Below, piece after piece: positions 11,351 through 20,936 of a DNA stretch of 64,000 nt (its first letter is position 1; every line of letters starts with the position of its first letter). A program made the translations under genes and the position numbers. Source of the stretch: Falciphora oryzae (lineage: Eukaryota > Ascomycota > Sordariomycetes > Magnaporthales > Magnaporthaceae); NCBI GenBank assembly GCA_000733355.1, contig JNVV01000044.1:91148-155147 (forward strand). The letters run 5' to 3'. Below the pieces are notes generated by a model. That model had not been told where the DNA came from. It saw only the letters and a program-made list of their open reading frames with translations, and ran no database searches.

Positions 11351-11602
11351 TTTTTGGTTTAAGGTAGCTTTACCTTTAGTATAAGGTAGCTTTTCCGTTT
11401 AATCCGTATTTTCTTCCGAATCAGAATCGAAACGAGCATATTCCTCCTAATTTACAGGGGGAACGTTGTTAAATTTAATGCTAATTACAGGAGTTACCCG
11501 CTATAAGGCATAGCTAAAACTTGTGCTATAGTAAAATCCTTTGCGTACATTAGGCAAAATATGCCCTTTAACGTTAAGGAAAAAACCGTTATTAACGGGA
11601 TC
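11351..11602 (-). other. Copia-1 protease-integrase interval, degraded
   Basis: Falls between the pre-integrase block and the protease block of Copia-1. No motif could be read with confidence; it is best taken as degraded coding sequence of the same element. Confidence 0.5.
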
Positions 11603-11607
11603 CAAAA

Positions 11608-11722
11608 TGTCACGGGACAAGACCAAGGTTGTACTACGTGCACCACGAAGGCAAAAGAGGAACGTTGTTGTAGCTGGGACTACAACCGTGCGAGGTCCTT
11701 ATCAAGGGATCGCACCGTGACA
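11608..11722 (-). repeat. Miniature LTR element, 3' LTR
   Basis: 115 bp, TG...CA, with near-palindromic ends (TGTCACGG / CCGTGACA) and an internal hairpin GTTGTAG...CTACAAC. One base differs from the other LTR. Confidence 0.9.
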
Positions 11723-12027
11723 ATACCCCACCCTTAAACCGCAATTGTCCTCAATTGCAACTCAAGGTTTGCCTTCCAGGGTTGCGCTGCACAAGCAAGG
11801 TGCTGGCGCTAGCGCTGCGCAAGCGAGGCGCTGGCGCTTTGCCACGGGAATCGCTTAATAAGCTTCCCCCGAAAAGCCTCGGTCGGCTTTTCGAATCGCT
11901 GGAGCCAATTGCCCCCGCCCCCAGCAGAAGAAGCGCCACAGTTGGCTTCCGTGCACGCCACCGTTGCGCCACGGATGAAATCTGTGCGCGCGACCGTGCG
12001 GGGGATTGAACTCGAGCGACCCATAGG

Positions 12028-12038
12028 AGCTACAACAA
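12028..12038 (-). promoter_or_regulatory. Putative self-priming primer-binding site of the miniature LTR element
   Basis: On the minus strand TTGTTGTAGCT begins two bases after the LTR. Its complement AGCTACAACAA occurs in the minus-strand LTR at 12098-12108, so the RNA 5' region could pair with this site for 11 bases. Confidence 0.6.
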
Positions 12039-12040
12039 AC

Positions 12041-12155
12041 TGTCACGGGACAAGACCAAGGTTGTACCACGTGCACCACGAAGGCAAAAGAGGAACGTTG
12101 TTGTAGCTGGGACTACAACCGTGCGAGGTCCTTATCAAGGGATCGCACCGTGACA
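12041..12155 (-). repeat. Miniature LTR element, 5' LTR
   Basis: 115 bp, the same ends as the partner LTR. Contains the 11-mer (12098-12108) complementary to the proposed primer-binding site. Followed by target duplication caaaa. Confidence 0.9.
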
Positions 12156-12160
12156 CAAAA

Positions 12161-14218
12161 CGCCCCAACATTTGCGATTGGAATTAAACAGCTTGTGTTT
12201 AATAAGGACACCGCCTAACTTATAATAACGAAAACTACTAATAATATTAACATCGAATTCGGGGATAAACAATACGTTTTTTAATGTTATTATTTCGAAA
12301 TCATTAAAGTTTTTAAAGCATTTTACTGCTATTTTAACAATGCCTATACCTTTAGTAGTTACGGGGCCGCCGCCCGTCGTAATCTTTTTTTTAGTTTTGG
12401 TACTAAAATTAAAAAAATGCTCCTTAAAGTTAAAAATGTGATTTGTGCTACCTGTATCGTATAAAACAAGGGCTTTTAAAGCCTTTTTAGCATTATTTAC
12501 AAATTTACAATGCGTACAATACGCTGCCACCGGTAAATCAAAGGTAGTTAAAGCCTTTAAATCGGATTTAATATCCGAAAAGTCACTATCGTTTAATGCG
12601 TTTAGTGACTCCAAATCCACAGTTTCGCTAGTAGCGTTACTTTCCGAAAACCTTACAAAAGGGTTTTTAGCACCAAAGTCCCCTAATAGGAGATTGTAAT
12701 TTAGCACTGCAAAGGAAGTTCCTTTTTTATCGGAGGACTTATTACCGTCTTTTCTCTTCTTTTTAAATTTATCAAATCCAAAGGAGCTATTTTAGCTTTT
12801 AGGCTCATTTTTAGCCTTTTTGCCTTTCCCTTCAGCGGCTTTCTTCTCCTTCTTTTTACCTTTGCCTTTAGCATTAGTACCCTTTTCACCTTTTAGCTTA
12901 TTTTGCATTTAAGCCCTGTAGCTAGCAGCCTATTTGTGGGCTATAAAGATTGGATTATAAGTTTCAGCAATTAAATCAACCATTAGGTACTGCAAATTAA
13001 TACCTTCGGTAAACTGCCTTAAAGCAGTAGCACTACGAATAATGCTCCGAAACCTTTCAGCCTAATGGGGAAAAAACCCCTCCATAGCCTTTAGGTATTA
13101 ATTTTTAATATCTGTAACAAGGGGTCAAAGACGGCTTGGAGAAAGAATCTCTATATTGCAGATAATCTTTCTATAGGCTCAAGAGATGCTTGAGGAGGAA
13201 GGAATCTTTCGTGAAGGACATAGGAGATGGCAGGGTTTATATAGACCCTTTGTGATCCGTGCGAAGTATCGAGTACATGATTCACACTGCCTTCCGACCT
13301 TCACCGCTTGGCCTTAGGGCCGTTGACCGCCTATGCGGGTCTTCGACCCTCCGTGAGGCCGACTCGTGATGCCGACTAGTTAGGTCCACGGGTTCTTCCG
13401 TGTGACATATCAATAGCAGCTAATTGCACTTAACTATTCCGAAGCCGAATTAGCAGTAAATTAAAGTAGGAATTAAACTCGCTAATACCGCCTTTATATT
13501 TAACGTAATCTAGGGCATAAAATTCCCTATAAAGGGCATCTCGTTCGATTTTTAGCGTTAGGGAGTAACTATCCCTTAAGGCAATAAACGCTCTAGTAGG
13601 TGTTATTTCCCAAATTATAATATAAAGCACCTCCTTACTGCAACTATCCTTTAGAAATAGCAATAAATTTGCTTAATTTGCTAGCGAGATATAAATAGCT
13701 GCTTTAAAGTTCTTTATAAACCCCGTTATACCCATTGCGGTAAATTGTAACTCCAGCGTATGTTTCCATTCTGCATAGTTTTGGGCCCCTTTTAGCTTTA
13801 AAGTTTCAGGAAAAGAGTGCACTTTACGGAACAATTCCCTCATTACTGGGTTGGAATAGGATAAAATATCCGCCCAATTATTAGGGGCTGGTGGTGCAGG
13901 TGCAAGCGGTGCGGGCGGCGGAGATAGTGCCCTCGATAAATTAATTAGATTTTCAAATACGCTAGGGGCAGCAATTGTAGGAACTCCCAACTGCCCAAGG
14001 ACTTAAAAATTAAACGGGGTAGGTGTAACCCCCGTTGCCCCCTGTTGTTGCGTTTGGTTGCTCCCATTAGTGCCTTGTAGCGCTTCTAAAGCCTTAATTA
14101 ATTTATCGATACGCGCCGCTTATGCAATCACTGTGGCTAATATTGTTTCCAGTGCAGTTGGGGCAGTGTTACCCCCTTCACCCGTCGTTTAAGTTCCATC
14201 GTCTAGGTTGTTTTGCAT
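12161..14218 (-). pseudogene. Copia-1 gag and protease, decayed
   Basis: Start ATG at 14216-14218 (MQNNLDDGT, then TAA where Gln is expected). Gag continues through a Pro/Ala-rich block and a region (NYAEWKHTLELQF near 13750) typical of Copia gag, then 13430-13663. A solo Gypsy LTR at 13113-13407 interrupts it. A Lys-rich basic stretch at 12701-12889 precedes the aspartic protease, whose active-site motif is DTGSTNHIF near 12430-12460 within the open stretch 12135-12707. All early stops I read in gag are TAA at Gln codons. Confidence 0.82.
13113..13407 (-). repeat. Solo Gypsy LTR (subfamily B) inside Copia-1 gag
   Basis: 295 bp, TGTAACAAGG to CCGTGTGACA, matching the LTRs of Gypsy-2 and Gypsy-3. 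The flanking tetranucleotide TATC is repeated (13109-13112 and 13408-13411), consistent with a target duplication. No internal sequence remains, as after LTR-LTR recombination. Confidence 0.9.
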
Positions 14219-15718
14219 ATTTGCTTAAAATGCCCTATATAGGGTAACTTATAGCAATTTTAACCTCGCAATTCCTATTTATAACAATACTACTTAAATG
14301 CCTAAAGGTCACCGTCCTCCAGGGCTTTTAACAGTTGCTTTGCGCCAACTAACCTAAAAGGTGCCTAATCTTTTAGGGTTTTGCTTAACAGTTACTGTAA
14401 CGCAACTGGCTTGGAGCTTGCAAAATTCCAGGGCTTAAAAATACAAGGTAGCTTTAAAGGCTAACTAGACCTTATATTCCCTTAAGGGATCGTTACAACT
14501 ACAATTAGTTAACCTAAAAGTGGCTAAGCCCTAGGATTTTATTTCCAACTTCCACGTGCACTAACAGGGTTCCTAAAGTGCAGCTATTCAGCGTTCCTTT
14601 AGGTGCTAAATGCACTACTAACACCAATTAAGTCGTTAGTTACCGAAGCAAGCAACTTCCGCTTTAATGGGTTTACCGCGAAGGTAGAACGTTTTTTAAG
14701 GTAGGTTACAAACTGCCTTAACCGAGGTATATCTCCTACGAAGCTGCATAACAATCTGCGCAACGTTACCCCCACGAATATAAAACCAGATAGGTATTTA
14801 TAGTGCGCTCCTAAGCGCTATAGCCCCTAATTAATAACTGGGTATCCCTATTTAAATTATTTACAGCGTTTTGCAACGCCGCAATAAGCTTTGGTATTAG
14901 CGCTCCTCAGCGCCTACTAGTAGGTGTTACCACCTTCTAGCAATTAGCTCCAATACCTTTAATTCCCCAAATCAAAGCCCTAACTCGCCCTCCAAAAAGC
15001 GGTCGCAAGGTCTATCAATAGGTTCAATTCAGCACTCGATAAGCTCCGATCGCCCGCCAGTCACTGAATCTCCTAGGCTCATAACCTGTTAATATTCGGA
15101 AGTCAAATCGGGGATTTGCAACGCAGTCACAATGGCCAGCAAGGTTTCGGTTAGTTGGATTGGGCCCTAACAGGCGTTATAAATAACGCTGTCGGGGCCC
15201 CAAGCTTAATGGGTGGAACAAGCTTATATTGCAGTTAAGGGGCGCCAATAATCGCTTCCCTCATATACCTACCGACATCGATCCCGCGGGTTCTCCGCCG
15301 TAGGGGCTTCCGGTGCCGCGAGCGATTTTCCGAAAAATTATTTTGTATGGGATTTCCAAAAAATCGACCCACGGCCACCAAACCCATCTCCGCGTTAGGC
15401 CTCCAATTTTAACTTGTGCAAATTGACTTTTAACTAATTTTGTGCAGGGTAGATGTGCAGGGTAGGCGAGTCAGTGCGACCCACAATGGCTAACTTGGGT
15501 GCTTAGGCATCCTACAAGGGCTACAAGCCACCTTTAAGCTTTCGGTAAGCGCTGTAAATGCTGTAAGCCACCCCCGGGTACGCTATAAGCCCTGCCCGCT
15601 ACTCCTGTGCACAACCCCACAACAGTACAGGGTAGATAATCTAATAAGGGTAGTACATGGTAGGTTGGGCCTATGCACCCAACCTAAGCTAAATACATTA
15701 GTTCTTTTAACAATCATT
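14219..15718. other. No recognised gene; upstream flank of Copia-1
   Basis: The part next to 14218 should contain the Copia-1 leader and 5' LTR, but no TG...CA pair or primer-binding site could be fixed, because the partner LTR lies outside the window. The rest has many stops in all frames, no domain I recognise, and short palindromes such as GGTTGGG...CCCAACC near 15661-15682. It may include part of an older DUF6589/RecQ-family fragment split by pogo-2 (see 31917-32005). Confidence 0.5.
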
Positions 15719-16289
15719 TAACGTAGTTCACTACCGAATCGCGCAAACCACCAAATCGCGCATTTTCCATCGCGATACGCGTTTCCCACTTCCAACTTCA
15801 ATTCCTTAACAGCCACAAATGCTATCGATATCGAAAAAAGTTAGGATTAGTTTTGCCGTACGGGCAATCCAATCCAATGCATAATTGAATGTGCGAAAGG
15901 CAGCAAAAATTTACGACGTTCCTAAATTTATATTACGCGACCGACGTTGCGGCCGACCTGCTTGACGCGATAGCAAGCCTAATTCCCGGAAATTGACGGA
16001 ATCCGAAAAAGAAGCGCTTGTTAAGTACATATTTGAGCTGGATTTTCGAGCATTCCCTTCCCGGCCTTTTAGTGTTAAAAATATGGCCAACCGATTGCTT
16101 GCCGAACGCGACGCGAATACCGTCGGGATTAACTGGGTCGCGAGGTTCGTTAAACGCCGCCCGGAGCTTAGCACGCGTTAAATTCGAAAGTACGACTACC
16201 AAAGGGCCAAATGCGAAAATCCCAAGCTCGTTTTTGCGTAATTCGACCTTATGCGGAACATTGTCGCCAAATATGGTATTTAGGATAAC

Positions 16290-16590
16290 TGTTGGATTGC
16301 ACTGGCCTGTGCAGGCAATCGGCAGAGCCCAGAGAGAGTCGGATCCTCCGGTCCCGTGATCTCTGATCACGGGATCCGAGGACCCGCAAGCCTGCGGAGG
16401 CTGGGAGCAGGGGAAGGCCCCTTTGGTGATCAGGATCGTGTATATATAGCCTCCCTTCTGCTCCCTCTCTGGCAGATAGGTTCCTTTCCTCTTCGTGCAC
16501 AATAGATTATGATTCCTCTGATATAAGGGATCATTGTTCACCCTGTTTTGGAGATCTCCGAGCCCACAGGAGTACATACTCCTACCAACA
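16290..16590 (+). repeat. Solo LTR of a Copia-type element, 301 bp, not visibly RIPped
   Basis: TGTTGGATTG to CTACCAACA, flanked by target duplication ataac (16285-16289 and 16591-16595). Removing it restores the pogo transposase reading (compare pogo-4 at 55535-55575). It has a TATA box, GTATATATA at about 16438-16446, and a strong stem-loop with arms CCCGTGAT / ATCACGGG near 16350-16375. Its GC-rich sequence contrasts with the decayed surroundings, suggesting recent arrival. TGTTGG...CCAACA ends are common in Copia; orientation follows the TATA box. Confidence 0.85.
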
Positions 16591-16927
16591 ATAACGATAT
16601 TTACAATTTCGACGAAACCGGCTTTTTTATAGGCATAATCGCCGCCATTATGGTTATTACAACGTCGGAAGGCCGTAGTAAAGCAAAGCTGGTCCAGTTT
16701 AGCAACCGGAAATGGGCTACAATTATCCAAAGGGTTAACTATTGCGGTTAGGCGGTCCTTTCTTTTATTATCGTTAAAAGGCAGTATTACCTAGCCAATT
16801 GGTATTTGGAAACCGACCTTTTACGCAATTGGGTTATCGTAATAAGCGCTAACAGGTGGATTACGAACGAGCTTAGTTTGGAATGGATTTGGCATTTCGA
16901 TAAACATATCGCAGTTCGTTTTACGGG

Positions 16928-17222
16928 TGTAACAAGGGGTTAAAGACGGCTTGGAGAAAGAATCTCTAAATTGCAGATAATCTTTCTATGGGCTCAAGAG
17001 ATGCTTGAGGAGGAAGGAATCTCTCGTGAAGGACATAGGAGATGGCAGGGTTTATATAGACCCTTTGTGATCCGTGCGAAGTATCGAGTACATGATTCAC
17101 ACTGCCTTCCGACCTTTACCGTTTGGCCTTAAGGCCGTTGACCGCCTATGCGGGTTTTTAAACCTTCGTAAAGCCGATTCGTGATGCCGACTAGTTGGGT
17201 CCACGGGTTTTTCCGTGTGACA
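16928..17222 (-). repeat. Gypsy-2 3' LTR (subfamily B)
   Basis: 295 bp. On the minus strand its first 32 bases hold the end of pol with TAG at 17191-17193. Confidence 0.93.
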
Positions 17223-20200
17223 CTATCCTCTTTTTCCTAGGGCGCGTTTCGAGACCTTCCGAAGCCCGTTTAAAGGATGCGGCCGTGCTTATATCTAGTG
17301 GCACGCGGGGGTTTTTAGGTTTGTTGGGGTTAAGCCGATGAAAAGCAATAACGTGCTGCTTAAATCCGTTGGTATCGAAATGCTCCCAAGGTTCCTACGT
17401 CCAGTCCTTTTTGCGTGGGTAATCCTCCTATCGGATAAGGTAACGAACTTTCCCTTTTGTATCCATAGAGTCTATAACCTTTTTTATAACGAAATTTCCT
17501 ATAACCGAGGGGGCCTCTTGCAGTACCTGGTTAGGGTTAGGTTGTGCTTGAATGCTAAAGCGGTAGGGCTTGATGAGGGATACGTGGAAAGCGTTATGGA
17601 TTTTCCAGGTTTTAAGCAGGGCTAGTAGTATCGCCGTGGGAGAGATGACCTTAAGGATCCGGAAGGGCCCGAGCATTTTGGCATCGAGTTTTTTAGTAGG
17701 GCGACGGGTTTTTATGTGCCGAGCGTTTAGCATAACAAGCTATCTTTCGGTAAGGACCGGCGAAAGGCCTTTCTTTTTGTCGGCTTAATGCTTTATCCGT
17801 TCCCGGGCTTTTTCGAGGTGCCGTTTGGCTTTTTCGTGCATTTGGGTTATTTAATGCCGGTAAAGTTGGCTTGCTGGATTGCGTATTCGTTTTGGGAGAG
17901 GGGGATTATTAGAAGCTGGGTGATACCCGTAGTTGGCGAAAAAAGGGGTAATGGAAGTATTTGCCGAAAATGTATTATTATATGCAAATTCCGCCGTAGG
18001 TAGTAGTTTAACCCAATCGGTTATTTCGTAGTTTACGAAGGATTTAAAGTAAGTTTCCAGGCTTTGGTTAAGCCTTTCGGTTTGTTTATCCGTTTGGGGG
18101 TGGAAGGCAGTGCTTATTTTTAGCTTAATGCCTACCAAACGGAGGAAATCTTTCCATAAATGGCTCGTAAATCTGGAATTTCTATTAAAGATAATATCCA
18201 AAAGCACACCGTGCAATCGCCAGTATTTTTTGGCGAAAATGCGGATAAGGTTATCCGACTTTTTACCTTTGATTTTAAGGGGGACGAAATGCGCCATTTT
18301 GGTAAAAGGGTCTACCATTACCCAGATTGAATCGCACCTATCGCTTAAAGGGAGGTCCGTGATGAAGTTTATAGCTACCGTTTTCTAAGGCTGGTAATGC
18401 AGCTTTATGGGTTGTAGGGGTCCAAAAAGGGCATGCTTTAGGGCCTTATTGCGTTGGCATTCCAGGCATCCCCTTACGTATTCCCGGACTTTTGCTTCGA
18501 TATTGGGCCACCAAAAATGCCGAGTAATTAACTCGAAGGTTTTATCCATACCTATATGTCTAGCGACTTTTGTGTTATGTTCGGACTTGAGGACTTCCTT
18601 TTGTAAGGCCTTTATTGGCACCCACAGTTTTTTTTTATAATAAAGGAGGCTATCTTTAACTTTTTCACCCTTTTCGGGCTTTTGGAAGCGGCTTTAGTAT
18701 TTGGAATCCGATATACCAGCTTGTTTAACTTTGTTAGTAAATTTCGTAGCCCATTTTAGGACTAGAATACTGCAAAGCCGGCTTAGGGATAGGAGGAAAA
18801 AAGGTGCTCTTTGCGGCAAAACTTCTTCCATGGGGTTATTTTTTTGTCCTTCCAGGGCCGAAATTCTTGTTGGGAAGTGTTTTTTTTGCAGGATCGTTGT
18901 AATCGGCTAATCCTTACTCCCCCTTTTTTTAAGCTTGTGCTAGGGTAATTTCGATAGCACATCGGCCTTTTTATTTTGCTTTCCTGGCCGGTAGTTAATT
19001 ATAAACTAATAACCAGCCAGCTATTGTGCCTATTTAGCTTGCTTTCGATTAAAAACTTTAGCCGTTAAAAAATATTCGAGGTTCCGGTAATCCGTATAAA
19101 CCTTTATCCGGTACTTTACCTTTTCGAAGTAATGCCTCCACCTAGCGAAACAATCGACGACCGCTAAAAGTTCCTTATCGTAAATTTTATAATTAATTTC
19201 GGCGGGTAACATTTTACGCGAATAGAAAGCAACGGGGTGCAATTTGTTAGTTTCGGGGTCCCTTTGGGATAGTACCCCTTTAAAGGCAAAGTTCGAAGCG
19301 TCCACTTCAACTTATACTGGAAGAGATGGGTCGAAATGCCGGAGTATCGGAGGCGAAACGAAAGCGATTTTAAAGGCTTCGAAGGCTTGTTTTATTTCGG
19401 GGGTCCATCGCTATTAGCTTTTTAACAGGGCGTTAGCTATCGTTATAGGCCTAACGATTTTAAAAAACCCTTTAATAAACCTTTTGTAAAAGTTGGCGAA
19501 ACTAATAAAGGATTGGGAGTCTTTAAGGCATTTAGGGGCTTCCTATTGCACGATAGCGTCTATTTTATCCTTAAATATTACGATGCCATTGGGTTTTATT
19601 ATGTAACCAAAGAATTTAATTTCGTGTACCCCCTAAACGCATTTGCGAGGGGCTACGGCTAAATTATATTTGGTAAGGCGGCGAAGCACCTCCTTTACCA
19701 AGTTATCGTGTTGTTCCTTAGTTTCGGCGTATATCAGGAGGTTATTTAGATATACAAGGAGCCCGGTATCGATAAGGTTTATAAAAATATAGTTTATTAT
19801 GCTTTAAAAGGTGGCGGGGGCGTTGATAAGTCCTATAAGCATAACCGTAAACTCGAAAACGCCGTATTTGTAACGGAAGGCCGTAAACCATTCGTGCCTT
19901 TTCTTTATCCGAATTAGGTTAAACCCGGTTTTAAGGTCGATTTTCGTTTTCCATTTGGCATTCCGAAGTCGATTTTGGAGCTCCGTAATAAGCGGGATAA
20001 GGCACCGAATCGGGATCGTTTTGGCGTTAACGTCCCTATAGTCGACCACTACCCTTAAAGGATCAAAGGGGTTTTTTTTTGTGCGAATATAAGGGGCGAA
20101 CTGTTAGCAGTTTTGCATGGCCTAACCTTGCCGGTTCGCATATGCTTTTCCAGCTAAGGTTTTAAAACGTCCAGCTCCCTTTAGCTTATTTGGTATAGGG

Positions 20201-20936
20201 GGCTATGGGTTAATTGGGCTCCTTCCTTTAAGTGAATTTCGTAGTCCCAGGGTTGATGATCGGGAAAACGGGTAGCGGCCGCTTCCGTTATAATAGGAAG
20301 GAACTCTTTAAACTCCTTTGGTACCGATTCGAAGCCGTCCGAATCTGCTTTAGCCACTTCCTTAGGGGAAGGAATACCATGCCCGTATTTAATGGCCGCA
20401 ATAACTGCGGGTTCGACCGTTTTCATATCCTCCCGAAGGCGTAAGCCTTTTAGGGGTCGTAAGTCCTGTGGCTTCCGGGCCCGGGGCTTGTGGCACTTCC
20501 GGCATTTGTCCGAATCCATACGGATATCCCAAAGGTTGCGATCTAATAAGCCTAACGGTGGGTGTTGCCTTTGCCATGCGAAGGGTAGGATAACGTCGCA
20601 ATCTGGATCCGTAGGACTAATTTCGAACGTTTCCGTAAAATAGTGCGTTTTGTGCCGGAGGGTAACGTCGACCACTAGTTGCTTTCCGGCCCTTAGTTCG
20701 ACCGCCCTTAAAAAGGTAGTTATAATGCGGGGAATAGCTTTATCGACCAAATGCCCTAAAAGCTGCTTGGCTATTTTGTCCGAAATAACCTTCGTATCGC
20801 TGCCTCCGTCTAAAAGGACCCGAACAGGTATCTCCTTCAATCCCTTCGCTCGTATATACATGCGGAAGATCGGCCTTGCAAGTTCCCTATCCGTTAGGGG
20901 CCTTCTGGTCCGGTTAGCAGCGATAATCGATGGTTG
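17191..20936 (-). pseudogene. Gypsy-2 pol, decayed
   Basis: Protease 20700-20861 (VRVLLDGGSDTKVISDKIA), zinc-like spacer CRKCHKPRARK near 20480, reverse transcriptase 19741-20049 (VDYRDVNAKTIPIRCLIP; the catalytic YLDD reads YLNN, consistent with G-to-A change), RNase H 19030-19305 ([13 protein letters not shown]), integrase 17851-18621 (HIGMDKTFELITRHFWWPN, CLECQRN; NRNSRFTS; FHPQTDKQTERLN), GPF and chromodomain 17339-17733. The frame changes once at the A-run near 20071-20081. Gag lies immediately upstream in the same frame across TAA 20937-20939. Confidence 0.9.

Larger units (their letters stand above)
11608..12155 (-). mobile_element. Miniature LTR element (TRIM-like), 548 bp, inserted in Copia-1
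   Basis: Two 115-bp direct repeats (TGTCACGGGACAAG to CGCACCGTGACA) flank a 318-bp internal region with no plausible gene. Target duplication caaaa is at 11603-11607 and 12156-12160. The LTRs differ at one visible base (T versus C), so the insertion is young compared with its host. On the minus strand a site two bases inside the 12041-12155 LTR is complementary to an 11-mer inside the LTR (self-priming layout), and AAGGGTGGGG lies next to the other LTR as a polypurine tract. Both support minus orientation. A solo LTR of the family is at 54638-54752. Confidence 0.88.
1052..14218 (-). mobile_element. Copia-1: decayed Ty1/copia retrotransposon with three insertions
   Basis: Reading leftward from 14218 the order is gag, protease, GAG-pre-integrase and integrase, reverse transcriptase, RNase H, which is the Copia (Pseudoviridae) order. 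Without the insertions (Gypsy-1, the miniature LTR element and a solo Gypsy LTR) the coding part is about 5.3 kb, normal for Copia. The 3' end is cut by pogo-1 at 1050, so the 3' LTR is not visible. The 5' LTR should lie above 14218, but I could not define its edges. Stops are TAA or TAG at expected Gln codons, a RIP pattern. Confidence 0.85.

Noticed and set aside
11950..12040. tRNA-like sequence on the minus strand of the miniature LTR element (GTGGCGCAACGGT, GAGTTCAATCC)
   Set aside because: Resembles A-box and B-box words, but they are in the wrong order and no cloverleaf forms. Not called as a tRNA or a SINE.
14219..15718. Copia-1 5' LTR boundaries
   Set aside because: No second copy is in the window and no convincing TG...CA pair or primer-binding site was found, so no coordinates are given.
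15933..16730. Long minus-strand open frame of 265 codons
   Set aside because: It is antisense to the pogo-2 transposase and the inserted Copia-type LTR, and has no motif of its own. Similar antisense frames occur in the other pogo copies.
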